A stretch of DNA of 25,893 nucleotides, taken from contig JAEDJL010000029.1 in assembly GCA_016296345.1 (NCBI GenBank), positions 1-25,893 of the forward strand, written 5' to 3'. Made by a program: the position numbers and the translations under genes. The notes under the pieces are model-generated. The model had not been told where the DNA came from, made no database searches, and worked only from the letters and a program-made list of their open reading frames with translations. This document shows positions 15,961 to 23,955 of this stretch, piece by piece. The DNA comes from Bacteroidales bacterium (lineage in GTDB: Bacteria > Bacteroidota > Bacteroidia > Bacteroidales > P3). The stretch's first letter is position 1; each line of letters opens with the position of its first letter.

Positions 15961-16113
15961 CTAAATATTTCCGATTCAAAGAAACCAAAGGCACAAATCG
16001 GCTCTTAAACCGACACTCCCCACAGCCGGAAGTTTCAAATTTCAAACAGAAAAGATCCTTTTGAAACCCTTGTATATCAAATAGATAGCCCTCATTCAAA
16101 ACTCATTGAAATA

Positions 16114-16189
16114 AAACGGCGTTTCAGCAGAATAAAACGGCGTTCTGCTCGAGCGAAACGGCGATTTATTTTCATGAAACGCCGTTTTA
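16114..16189. repeat. 21-bp-period dyad island E (4 cores) between manC and the outer-membrane protein gene
   Basis: Core centres start at 16118, 16139, 16160 and 16181, exactly 21 bp apart, polarity G, G, G, C. Spacers are AGCAGAAT, GCTCGAGC and ATTTTCAT; the middle spacer is itself a perfect palindrome. Core 1 is the exact reverse complement of core 4 (13 of 13), and the two halves match at 27 of 34. AGCAGAA and TTCTGCT make a further inverted repeat around core 2. The island is the main content of the 458-bp gap between divergent genes, which also holds both promoters. Confidence 0.93.
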
Positions 16190-16290
16190 TTTTTCCCATT
16201 TTTTGGGGGGCAAAAACAGCTGTTGAAACAAGGATAACAAGAGGCTGAAAGGAGGATTTATTTCAGCGTATAAGTTTTTTTATCGGGTAG

Positions 16291-16322
16291 TTTGGAAATT
16301 CCAAAAATCCTTTCTAATTTTG
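16291..16322 (+). promoter_or_regulatory. Promoter of the outer-membrane protein gene (-33 TTTG, -7 TAATTTTG)
   Basis: TTTG at 16291-16294 and TAATTTTG at 16315-16322 are 20 bp apart, matching the Bacteroidota primary-sigma promoter layout. The leader to the ATG at 16388 would be about 58 nt. Confidence 0.7.
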
Positions 16323-16387
16323 CAACATCTTATTTCGAGAAAACATTTTGAAACATAACAGACATTGTAACCCAAAAACATAACAAC

Positions 16388-18856
16388 ATGAAGCAGAATT
16401 ACCATTTCAAATCATTCATTTTCGTTTGTTTGACAGCCTTTTCGCTCCAAGCTCATGCACAGTTGAGCGGAGTTTTGAGAGACTCGACCGACCAAAGCCC
16501 CGTTTCATTTGCAAACATGGCTCTTTTGAAACAAAGCGACAGCTCGTTTGTCAAAGGCAGTTCGACCGACATAGATGGTAAATTCACCTTTGCGGGCATC
16601 AAAAGCGGCGATTATATCCTCAGAGCCTCATGCGTAGGTTACAAAAGCCTATGGAAAGCAATACATATCGAAGGGAAAACGAAGTTGGACGACATTTTCA
16701 TCTCTCCCGAAAGCCTCACGCTCGCCACAGTCGAGATTGTGGAAAGCCGACCGCTCTATTCGATGGACGGAGACAAGACAATGTACAATGTGGAAGACGA
16801 CCCTGCAATCCAAAACGGAACAACCAATGACGCATTGCAGAACGCACCCGGGGTAAGCGTCGATGTAGACGGTAATGTTACCCTCGAGGGAGCAAATTGT
16901 GTCGAGATATGGCTCAATGACGAGCCTTCAAAAATAAAATCGCACAACTTGAAGACCTTTTTGGACAACCTGCCTGCCAATGCCTTGAAAAGAATTGAGG
17001 TAATCACCCGTCCGGGAGCAAAATATGCCAATGCAAAAGGCTGCGGAGTGATAAACATCATCACCAATACCAAGATTAAGAAAAATCATTTCATCAGTTT
17101 CGGAAGCGGAATAAACTCCTTTGGAGACATATCGCCATTTGTGTCATACGTCTGGGCAAACGATAAACTTTCTTTCAGTGCCTACGCCTCCGGAAACATA
17201 AGAAATCGCACCACAAAGAACGAAACACTCTCCACATCGTTCATTGACAACAGCCAAGGCGGCAAAGACACCCTCTATACCGAGACAACAACACAAGAAA
17301 ACAGAAATCGAGGCTTCGGAGGCTGGTTTTCGCTTGACTTGGATTACAAGATAGATTCTTTAAGCGAGATAAGCCTTTGGGCAGGCTTTGACCCGAGCTT
17401 GTCTTTCGTCTCTTCCGAGAGCGAAAGGTTCAGAAACGACTTTGACTATGACCCTTTGGGAAGAGTAAACCGCACCGAAAGCTATTACAAATCTTCGACT
17501 GCGGACACTTCTTTCTCGGGTTGGGGAATGCTTTATGCCGGTTACATCAAAAATTTCGACAATGAAGGACACCGACTTGACCTTTCGCTCAACTCAAACT
17601 TCTCTCCTTCGACCAAAGTCAGCAATCTGATAAGAGAATATACCCCTTCAAGCCTGCTGTTTGACGATTTGAACAAGCAATACAAGAGCAACGACAATTC
17701 TTACAGCGTTGCATTTTCGGCAAGATACACAAAACCTTTCTCCCAATCGAGAGAACTCTCCTGCGGATTAAACTTTAACCTTGACAACGACCGCAATCTG
17801 TACGATGTAAAGCTGTTTGACAGCACCACATCGGTATTTGATATTATCGATTCTTTGCGTTCGTATGATAAAACGACCAACAATGCCAACCTTATGGGCT
17901 ATGTGGATTGGCGAGAGAAGTTTGGCGATTTTACTTTGAACTTGGGATTGAATGCAGACGCCGAATACAGCAGCTTTATTGTCGCAAACGATTATTTTCC
18001 TGCCGACACAGCTATGACTTTCTTTGCTTTGAGACCAAACATACGCCTGTCTTACCGCACCAAATCGATGTATGATTTGTCTGTAAGGTACAGTTATTCG
18101 ACCTCCATGCCGTCTCTTTCTCAAATGACGTCGTTCAGAGATTACTCGGAGGACAGTTACAGCGTCGGAAACAGCGAACTCTCTCGCTCACACCGCCATT
18201 CGATTGACTTTTCTGCAAGTAAATTTTTTACCAAAGCAGGTTACGTCATGCTGTCTTTTGATTCTGAATGGAACAACAACACAATCAGCTCGATTACCGA
18301 CCTGATTTGGGACGAGTATATGGGAAGATATGTTCATTTTTCCAAGCCTTACAACGCCGGAAGCTCGACTTCGCAACGCATAATGCTGATGGGAAATATC
18401 CGTTTGGGAGCTTTTGCAAGCCTTAACCTCTTTGGAACGGTCAATCACTCGGTTTACGAAATTGACTACACGGACGGCAATCACTATACGCAGGACGGAA
18501 CTCGTGTAATGCTAAACGGAAGGCTGTGGGTGAAGTTTTGGAAGAACTATTCGGCATACTCTGCTTTCAATGTAGTATTTCCGGGTAAGGAATTGTTCTC
18601 TCAAAGCGGCAATGTTTACAATCTGAATTTGGGATTGAGTGCTAATTTGTTTGACAGGAAGCTTTCGCTCGGTCTTTCGGTAAGCGACCCTTTCAATTGG
18701 AACAAAATAACAAGCGATATCTCATCTCCGTACTACCACAGCCACAATACTTATGTCAGAAGCAGCCGTTTTATTTCGTTCAACCTCACTTTGCGTTTCG
18801 GAAAGTTGGAGTTGGAAAACCAACAAGCCAAAAGCTCGAGCGGAAACGCTCATTAG
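16388..18856 (+). CDS. Outer-membrane beta-barrel protein, TonB-receptor-like (CarboxypepD_reg + plug + barrel)
   Basis: An 822-aa outer-membrane protein. A signal peptide ends QAHAQ near residue 26. A CarboxypepD_reg-like beta-sandwich follows (about 27-110: LSGVLRDSTDQSPVSFANMAL ... TDIDGKFTFAGIKSGDYILRASCVGY), as in many Bacteroidota receptors. A plug-like domain comes next (about 130-235, including NDALQNAPGVSVDVDGNVTL, then ALKRIEVITRPGAKYANAKG and GVINIITN). The rest is alternating beta-strand sequence, ending FNLTLRFGKLELENQQAKSS. This matches the outer-membrane beta-barrel family 3 type that lacks a SusD partner; no SusD gene is adjacent. The ligand is unknown. Its end is only 8 bp from the convergent ung stop. 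Confidence 0.87.
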   Translation: MKQNYHFKSFIFVCLTAFSLQAHAQLSGVLRDSTDQSPVSFANMALLKQSDSSFVKGSSTDIDGKFTFAGIKSGDYILRASCVGYKSLWKAIHIEGKTKLDDIFISPESLTLATVEIVESRPLYSMDGDKTMYNVEDDPAIQNGTTNDALQNAPGVSVDVDGNVTLEGANCVEIWLNDEPSKIKSHNLKTFLDNLPANALKRIEVITRPGAKYANAKGCGVINIITNTKIKKNHFISFGSGINSFGDISPFVSYVWANDKLSFSAYASGNIRNRTTKNETLSTSFIDNSQGGKDTLYTETTTQENRNRGFGGWFSLDLDYKIDSLSEISLWAGFDPSLSFVSSESERFRNDFDYDPLGRVNRTESYYKSSTADTSFSGWGMLYAGYIKNFDNEGHRLDLSLNSNFSPSTKVSNLIREYTPSSLLFDDLNKQYKSNDNSYSVAFSARYTKPFSQSRELSCGLNFNLDNDRNLYDVKLFDSTTSVFDIIDSLRSYDKTTNNANLMGYVDWREKFGDFTLNLGLNADAEYSSFIVANDYFPADTAMTFFALRPNIRLSYRTKSMYDLSVRYSYSTSMPSLSQMTSFRDYSEDSYSVGNSELSRSHRHSIDFSASKFFTKAGYVMLSFDSEWNNNTISSITDLIWDEYMGRYVHFSKPYNAGSSTSQRIMLMGNIRLGAFASLNLFGTVNHSVYEIDYTDGNHYTQDGTRVMLNGRLWVKFWKNYSAYSAFNVVFPGKELFSQSGNVYNLNLGLSANLFDRKLSLGLSVSDPFNWNKITSDISSPYYHSHNTYVRSSRFISFNLTLRFGKLELENQQAKSSSGNAH

Positions 18857-18864
18857 AGCTGTGC

Positions 18865-19527
18865 TTACCACTCTATTGGTTGCATTCCGTTGGCAATAAG
18901 ATATTGGTTTGCCTTGGAAAAATGTTTGCAACCGAAGAATCCGCGGTAGGCACTCAGCGGAGAAGGATGCGGAGCTTCCAAGATAAGATGACGCGAGGGG
19001 TCTATGAGACTTTTCTTTGCCCTTGCATTGCTACCCCACAGCATAAAGACAATATGGTTTCTCCTTGCGGCAAGTTCTTCGACCGCCTTGGAGGTAAAAA
19101 TCTCCCAACCCTTGTTGTGATGCGACAAGGCGGCATGAGCTTTAACCGTAAGGGTGGCATTAAGCAGCAAAACGCCTTGCTTTGCCCAAGGAGTCAAATC
19201 GCCGTTTGAGCAGTTCAGCACACCGATGTCGTCTCTTATTTCCTTATATATGTTGTTCAGAGAGGGCGGAGGGGGACATGGCGGCAACACAGAGAAACTT
19301 AGTCCGTGTGCCTGTGCGGGTTCGTGATATGGGTCTTGACCCAAAATCACCACCTTGACCTTATCGAACGGGCAAGTGTCGAAAGCGTTGAATATAAGCC
19401 TCGCAGGCGGATATATTGTCTGCGTTCTGTATTCCGAATGGACAAAATCTCTCAATTTTACGAAGTATTCCTTTTCAAATTCGTCCTTTAAGACCGATTT
19501 CCAGCCCTCTTCCATTACTACATTCAT
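18865..19527 (-). CDS. ung: Uracil-DNA glycosylase (family 1)
   Basis: It removes uracil from DNA in base-excision repair. The 220-aa protein has the water-activating motif GQDPYH (63-68, catalytic Asp65), the AHGLSFSV segment, the uracil-recognition LLNATLTV (121-128), and the DNA-intercalation loop HPSPLS (187-192, catalytic His187). Length is typical. It lies 25 bp after the PG_1098-like methyltransferase and is probably cotranscribed with it. Its 3' end faces the outer-membrane protein gene with 8 bp between stops and no obvious terminator. Confidence 0.98.
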   Translation of the reverse strand: MNVVMEEGWKSVLKDEFEKEYFVKLRDFVHSEYRTQTIYPPARLIFNAFDTCPFDKVKVVILGQDPYHEPAQAHGLSFSVLPPCPPPPSLNNIYKEIRDDIGVLNCSNGDLTPWAKQGVLLLNATLTVKAHAALSHHNKGWEIFTSKAVEELAARRNHIVFMLWGSNARAKKSLIDPSRHLILEAPHPSPLSAYRGFFGCKHFSKANQYLIANGMQPIEW

Positions 19528-19552
19528 ATTTCTGATTGTTTGGTTTGTCGAT

Positions 19553-20755
19553 TTATATTCTTTTGCACAGCAAGCAGACTTTCTCTTCGCCGCAAAGGGT
19601 GGTAAAAAACAAGTAGTCCTCCCCTCCTTCCTTGATTTTGGTTTTTGCTCTCAGCTCTTTGACGCTTTGAGGGAAGTTTCTGACAACTATGTTTGCCTTC
19701 TTGATGTCTTTAAGTGCCTTGGCATTGGGTTTTCTCACCTCTTTGATTTCAAAACTCCTGCCGTGGAAGTGTGCTATCGGTGTGTCGCAAGTAAAAAGGT
19801 GCGAATGTGGGTGCAGCTTCTTGAAGCCGTACTTTTCAACAAGCGTTCCGAAACGACCAATCTTCATAAGCGAGGCATTGGGTTCGTAGATAAACCTGCC
19901 GATTTGCTCCTTTGATAATGCATATTCGCAAGCTGTTTCGTCAGTCTCTTGGTTGAAGGAAAGTATGTCGGTTGTTGTCTTGGTTATATTGACAGCATGA
20001 AAAGTCAGTTGCCCGATGTGGTCTCTTCTTAGTTCGACAAGGACTTCCTTGCACTCGTTTTCGACCGACACAACGTGAATATCGCTCACATTGTTCAAGT
20101 CTCGACAGAGCGATTTCAAGTCCGACATGGGTGAGAGCTTGATTATCACTCTCGGAGCTTTGCAAAGGAGCTGTTCTTGCAGCTCTATGACATTCGGAGA
20201 GCAGTCTTCGATTGCATAAACTCTCGAAAGATTTTCGTCTCTTCTCGAAGGGTCAAGATAAATCAGCTCGCAAGGCTGCATTTGTGCCAAATAGTCTTCG
20301 CAAGCTGCCGAAACGAACTCACAATTATCGACTTTCAAAGTCTTGAAGTTGCTTTCTGCAATTTTGCAAAGCCAATGTTGTTTTTCGCAACAGCTTATCT
20401 TGGAAGCCTTTTTTGAAAAAAAGTAAGCATCTATGCCCAATCCGCAAGTCAAATCTGCCATTGTTTCTCCTCCTTTGAGAAGTGAAGATTTGTATTGTGC
20501 GGAAAGCTCTCCCGAAGTCTGACTGCTGTTGATTGAAGGCGGAAAAACAAACTCCTCGCAGGCTGCAAAAAAAGGCAGCTTCGCCCCAAGCCTCTGCCGG
20601 CTCTCTATCTGCAAGACACAGAATGCCACATCAAAATCGTCCGCACTCTCTTTGGAATAGCGAAACAACAATTTGGAAGCATCTTCGCCCGAATGCTCTC
20701 GGATAAATGCCGCCTCCAAGGGGGTAATTGTCGTCTTTGTAGTATTGTCTGCCAT
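19553..20755 (-). CDS. SAM-dependent methyltransferase with THUMP-like domain (PG_1098 family)
   Basis: A 400-aa protein that resembles the Porphyromonas PG_1098 family: an N-terminal ferredoxin-like region, a Rossmann methyltransferase core, and a THUMP-like C-terminus. SAM motif I is DLTCGLGID (101-109). The motif IV position reads YLDPSRRD (166-173). The C-terminal part includes FEIKEVRKPNAKALKDIKKA and a final ferredoxin-like LFFTTL. The THUMP-like part suggests an RNA substrate, but the target is not known and I do not infer one. The start is set at ATG 20755 (MADNTTKTTI), because a TAccTTTG box at 20768-20775 puts the transcription start inside the longer frame that begins at 20779. Confidence 0.8.
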   Translation of the reverse strand: MADNTTKTTITPLEAAFIREHSGEDASKLLFRYSKESADDFDVAFCVLQIESRQRLGAKLPFFAACEEFVFPPSINSSQTSGELSAQYKSSLLKGGETMADLTCGLGIDAYFFSKKASKISCCEKQHWLCKIAESNFKTLKVDNCEFVSAACEDYLAQMQPCELIYLDPSRRDENLSRVYAIEDCSPNVIELQEQLLCKAPRVIIKLSPMSDLKSLCRDLNNVSDIHVVSVENECKEVLVELRRDHIGQLTFHAVNITKTTTDILSFNQETDETACEYALSKEQIGRFIYEPNASLMKIGRFGTLVEKYGFKKLHPHSHLFTCDTPIAHFHGRSFEIKEVRKPNAKALKDIKKANIVVRNFPQSVKELRAKTKIKEGGEDYLFFTTLCGEEKVCLLCKRI

Positions 20756-20767
20756 ATATAACGACTG

Positions 20768-20775
20768 CAAAGGTA
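20768..20775 (-). promoter_or_regulatory. Promoter -7 box of the PG_1098-like gene and ung
   Basis: The minus strand reads TACCTTTGCA. The start of transcription would be near 20760, a few bases before the ATG at 20755. It overlaps the alternative upstream start codon and so decides the gene start. Island F begins 35 bp upstream, close to the -33 region. Confidence 0.6.
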
Positions 20776-20810
20776 GCACTTTTTAATTGAATGCAAAATC
20801 TCCTCTTTCC

Positions 20811-20886
20811 AAAACGCCGTTTGAGCAAAATAAAACGCCGATTTATTTTGACAAAACGCCGTTTTATTTCGCTGAAACGGCGTTTT
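20811..20886. repeat. 21-bp-period dyad island F (4 cores) between the PG_1098-like gene and sdhC
   Basis: Core centres start at 20815, 20836, 20857 and 20878, exactly 21 bp apart, polarity C, C, C, G. Spacers are AGCAAAAT, ATTTTGAC and ATTTCGCT. This is the most symmetric island: the two 34-bp halves match as inverted repeats at 30 positions. A degenerate fifth core (AAAAGGGCGTTTT) follows at 20901-20913, out of phase by 6 bp. The island sits between two divergent promoters in a 319-bp gap. Confidence 0.93.
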
Positions 20887-21003
20887 ATTTTGAACCAATC
20901 AAAAGGGCGTTTTGACAGATGCAGAATATCAAAAAATAAAACCTTTTTACACTTTATTTTTCAATGCTTTCAAAGCGACAAAGAACAAAAAAGGCTGTTT
21001 TGT

Positions 21004-21034
21004 TTTGCCGTTTTGGTTTTTCTTGCTACCTTTG
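21004..21034 (+). promoter_or_regulatory. Promoter of the sdh/frd operon (-33 TTTG, -7 TACCTTTG)
   Basis: TTTG at 21004-21007 and TACCTTTG at 21027-21034 are 19 bp apart, a good Bacteroidota promoter match. The leader to the ATG at 21075 is about 34 nt. It lies inside the longer open frame that begins at 20964, so it rules out the upstream start codons of sdhC. Confidence 0.72.
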
Positions 21035-21074
21035 CAGACTTAAAAATCAGTATTTCTTAAAAATCAAAAGACAA

Positions 21075-21986
21075 ATGAAATTAGTAAAGTTAGCATCTAT
21101 CACAAAGAAGATGACTTTGGCAGCGGTGGGAGCTTTCCTGCTGATATTCCTACCGATGCACATGGGGCTGAACCTCTGCATCATCAGAGATGACGGGGGA
21201 GAATGGTACAGAAATGTGTGCCATTTTATGGGTACAAACTGGATTGTAAAAGTGTTTGAGGTAATCCTCTTGGCAACAGTCTTGATTCACGTCATTGTTG
21301 CGATACTTCTGACAATCGAGAACCTGAGAGCGAGAGGCAGTGTGCGTTACGCTGTTCCCTCAAAGACGAAAACTCACTTTGGCTCGAAGTATATGATTTG
21401 GACAGGGGGCTTGATTTTTGCCTTTTTGGTGCTTCACTTCGTAAACTTCTACTTTGCAAAGTTTGGTTTGGTCGAAGGCGTTTACACTGTCAAGACCGAG
21501 AAGTTGCAAATGCACATCACCGACAAGGTGTTGGACATTCAGCAACAAATGGAGAACGGTAAAATTGACCAACAGAAGGCTCAGGAAATGATGATGAATC
21601 TTCAAATGGAGTATATGCCATATTTGCAACTTACTCAGAGCGGTCAGCCTGCCGACAAGTTGTCAAAAGACGGCAAAGAGATAATCAACCTAAGGGGAAA
21701 GAAGGAATTGGAGAGCTTTGCAGGCAAAGACTTCACTGACTACGAACCCGATTTCTATGTGATGTGCAACGACTTGTTCAAAAACAAGATGTATTCGCTC
21801 ATCTACTTGTTGGCGTTGATAATTTTGGGAGTACACCTTTTCCATGCAATCAATTCGATATTCCAAACTTTCGGATTGAACCACAGAAAGTACAACAAAG
21901 CAATAGAATACCTTGCAGCAGGATATGCAGTTATCGTTCCGATAGGATTTGCAATCGTTCCGCTGTTTGTTCTCTTCTGCAAGTAA
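21075..21986 (+). CDS. sdhC: Succinate dehydrogenase/fumarate reductase cytochrome b subunit with large loop insertion
   Basis: The membrane anchor that passes electrons between quinone and the catalytic subunits. At 303 aa it is longer than the about 225-260 aa usual for this b558 type. Five hydrophobic segments are visible (about residues 13-34, 56-83, 106-130, 230-258, 278-302). Likely heme ligands are H29, H72, H121 and H244 or H247, consistent with a diheme subunit. Between segments 3 and 4, about residues 140-225 form a hydrophilic Gln/Met/Lys-rich insertion (QQQMENGKIDQQKAQEMMM) that I do not expect in the family. The start at 21075 (MKLVKLASITKK) is chosen from the promoter position. 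It is the first gene of the sdhCAB (frdCAB) operon. Confidence 0.93.
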   Translation: MKLVKLASITKKMTLAAVGAFLLIFLPMHMGLNLCIIRDDGGEWYRNVCHFMGTNWIVKVFEVILLATVLIHVIVAILLTIENLRARGSVRYAVPSKTKTHFGSKYMIWTGGLIFAFLVLHFVNFYFAKFGLVEGVYTVKTEKLQMHITDKVLDIQQQMENGKIDQQKAQEMMMNLQMEYMPYLQLTQSGQPADKLSKDGKEIINLRGKKELESFAGKDFTDYEPDFYVMCNDLFKNKMYSLIYLLALIILGVHLFHAINSIFQTFGLNHRKYNKAIEYLAAGYAVIVPIGFAIVPLFVLFCK

Positions 21987-22019
21987 ATTCATTAGTAACG
22001 AAAATTTAATCAGAAAGAT

Positions 22020-23954
22020 ATGACAACACTAAATTCCAAAATTCCGCAAGGACCACTTGCCGAGAAATGGACAAAATATAAAGCAGACCAAAAATTGGTA
22101 AACCCTGCCAACAAAAGAAAGTTGGATGTCATCGTTGTGGGAACAGGACTTGCAGGAGCATCTGCCGCAGCTTCTTTGGGAGCTTTGGGCTTCAATGTAA
22201 AGATATTCTGCATTTCTGACTCGCCTCGCCGAGCTCACTCGATAGCTGCCCAAGGCGGTATAAACGCAGCAAAAAACTATCCGAACGACGGGGACAGCGT
22301 CGGACGCTTGTTTTATGACACCATAAAGGGAGGGGATTACCGTGCAAGAGAAGCAAATGTGTATCGTTTGGCAGAGGTAAGCAACAGCATAATTGACCAA
22401 TGTGTGGCACAAGGTGTTCCTTTTGCAAGAGATTATGCGGGCTTGTTGGACAACCGTTCGTTCGGCGGGGCGCAGGTAAGCCGTACTTTCTATGCCAAAG
22501 GACAGACCGGACAGCAGCTTTTGCTCGGTGCTTACTCGGCTTTGAGCAAGCAAATCAAGGACGGCACTGTCAAGATGTATGAAAGAAAGGAAATGATGGA
22601 CGTTGTCTTGGTTGATGGCAAGGCAAGGGGAATTATAACAAGAGACTTGCAGACCGGCAAACTTGAACGCTGGTTTGGTCATGCCGTAATTGTCGCAACA
22701 GGAGGCTACGGCAACGTTTACTATCTCTCAACCAACGCAATGAACTCAAATGGTTCCGCTGCATGGCAGTGTTATAAGAAAGGAGCTTGCTTTGCAAACC
22801 CTTGCTATGTTCAGATTCACCCTACCTGCATACCGGTTCACGGAGACTATCAGTCGAAACTTACTTTGATGAGCGAGAGTTTGCGTAACGACGGAAGAAT
22901 TTGGGTTCCTAAAAAGAAGGAAGACGCAGAAGCTATCAGGGCTGGCAAGTTGAAACCGACAGATATTGCAGAAGAAGACAGAGATTACTATTTGGAGAGA
23001 CGTTATCCTGCATTTGGTAACTTGGTTCCTCGTGATATTGCATCGAGAGCAGCAAAAGAACGTTGCGATGCAGGTTTCGGTGTAGGAAGCGGACAAGCTG
23101 TCTATTTGGATTTCAAGGCTGCAATCGAGCGTCTTGGAAAGGACAAAGTGGCTGCTCGTTACGGCAACTTGTTCCAAATGTATGAGAAAATAGTTGACCA
23201 AAACCCATACGAAACTCCTATGATGATTTATCCGGCTGTTCACTATACAATGGGAGGTCTTTGGGTCGATTACGAATTGCAGACAACTGTTGAAGGATTG
23301 TTTGCTGCCGGTGAAGCCAACTTCTCCGACCACGGTGCCAACCGCTTGGGAGCATCGGCATTGATGCAGGGATTGGCAGACGGATACTTCGTTTTGCCTT
23401 ACACCATTCAAAACTATTTGGCAAAAGAAATCTACTCTTCACCTATTCCGACTACCGTTCCCGAGTTTGAGACGGCAGAGAACGAAGTCAGAGCCAAGAT
23501 TGAAAAGCTCATGAACATAAAAGGCTCTCAAAGCGTCGATACTTTCCAAAAGAAACTCGGACACATAATGTGGGAATATGTCGGAATGGGCAGAACAAAG
23601 GAAGGCTTGACAAAGGCAATCCCTATGATACAGGCTTTGAGAGAAGAGTTCTGGAAAGATGTCCGCATTACAGGAGACCAAAACTCCATGAACCCCGAAT
23701 TGGAGAAAGCTTTGAGGTTCTCAGACCACGTAGAGTTGGCAGAACTCATCGCAAAAGATGCTCTTCACCGCGAAGAAAGTTGCGGAGGACACTTCCGTGA
23801 AGAACACCAGACCGAAGAAGGTGAAGCAAAACGTGATGACGAAAACTTCATGTACGTTGCCGCTTGGGAATATAAAGGAAACGGCGAACCGGAACTTCAC
23901 AAAGAAGAATTGAATTACGAGTTTATTAAAGTTCAACAAAGAAATTACAAGTAA
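22020..23954 (+). CDS. sdhA: Succinate dehydrogenase/fumarate reductase flavoprotein subunit
   Basis: The catalytic subunit that interconverts succinate and fumarate. The 644-aa protein has the dinucleotide-binding GTGLAGASAA (41-50), the covalent FAD-attachment histidine H73 in RRAHSIAAQGGINAA, the substrate-binding HPT in VQIHPTCIP, and the capping-domain RYPAFGNLVPRDIASRA with the catalytic arginine. GLFAAGEANFSDHGANRLG is the second FAD segment. Length and form match the Bacteroidota enzyme, which in anaerobic members works mainly as fumarate reductase; direction cannot be told from sequence. It begins 33 bp after sdhC and ends one base before the sdhB ATG. Confidence 0.98.
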   Translation: MTTLNSKIPQGPLAEKWTKYKADQKLVNPANKRKLDVIVVGTGLAGASAAASLGALGFNVKIFCISDSPRRAHSIAAQGGINAAKNYPNDGDSVGRLFYDTIKGGDYRAREANVYRLAEVSNSIIDQCVAQGVPFARDYAGLLDNRSFGGAQVSRTFYAKGQTGQQLLLGAYSALSKQIKDGTVKMYERKEMMDVVLVDGKARGIITRDLQTGKLERWFGHAVIVATGGYGNVYYLSTNAMNSNGSAAWQCYKKGACFANPCYVQIHPTCIPVHGDYQSKLTLMSESLRNDGRIWVPKKKEDAEAIRAGKLKPTDIAEEDRDYYLERRYPAFGNLVPRDIASRAAKERCDAGFGVGSGQAVYLDFKAAIERLGKDKVAARYGNLFQMYEKIVDQNPYETPMMIYPAVHYTMGGLWVDYELQTTVEGLFAAGEANFSDHGANRLGASALMQGLADGYFVLPYTIQNYLAKEIYSSPIPTTVPEFETAENEVRAKIEKLMNIKGSQSVDTFQKKLGHIMWEYVGMGRTKEGLTKAIPMIQALREEFWKDVRITGDQNSMNPELEKALRFSDHVELAELIAKDALHREESCGGHFREEHQTEEGEAKRDDENFMYVAAWEYKGNGEPELHKEELNYEFIKVQQRNYK

Positions 23955-23955
23955 A

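Noticed and set aside
14574..16064. A 496-codon plus-strand frame
   Set aside because: It lies antisense over manC and the start of asnS, both strongly supported by family motifs, and shows no protein-like family features.
18835..18860. Terminator between the outer-membrane protein gene and ung
   Set aside because: GAGCG/CGCTC with a GAAA loop lies within the coding end and has no T-run.
930..20886. The islands as small CRISPR arrays
   Set aside because: Repeats are 13 bp and spacers 8 bp, spacers are conserved by position between islands, and there are no cas genes. The spacing is far too short for CRISPR.
20964..21074. Longer N-terminus for sdhC
   Set aside because: The -33/-7 promoter at 21004-21034 lies inside this extension, and the known family N-terminus fits the ATG at 21075.
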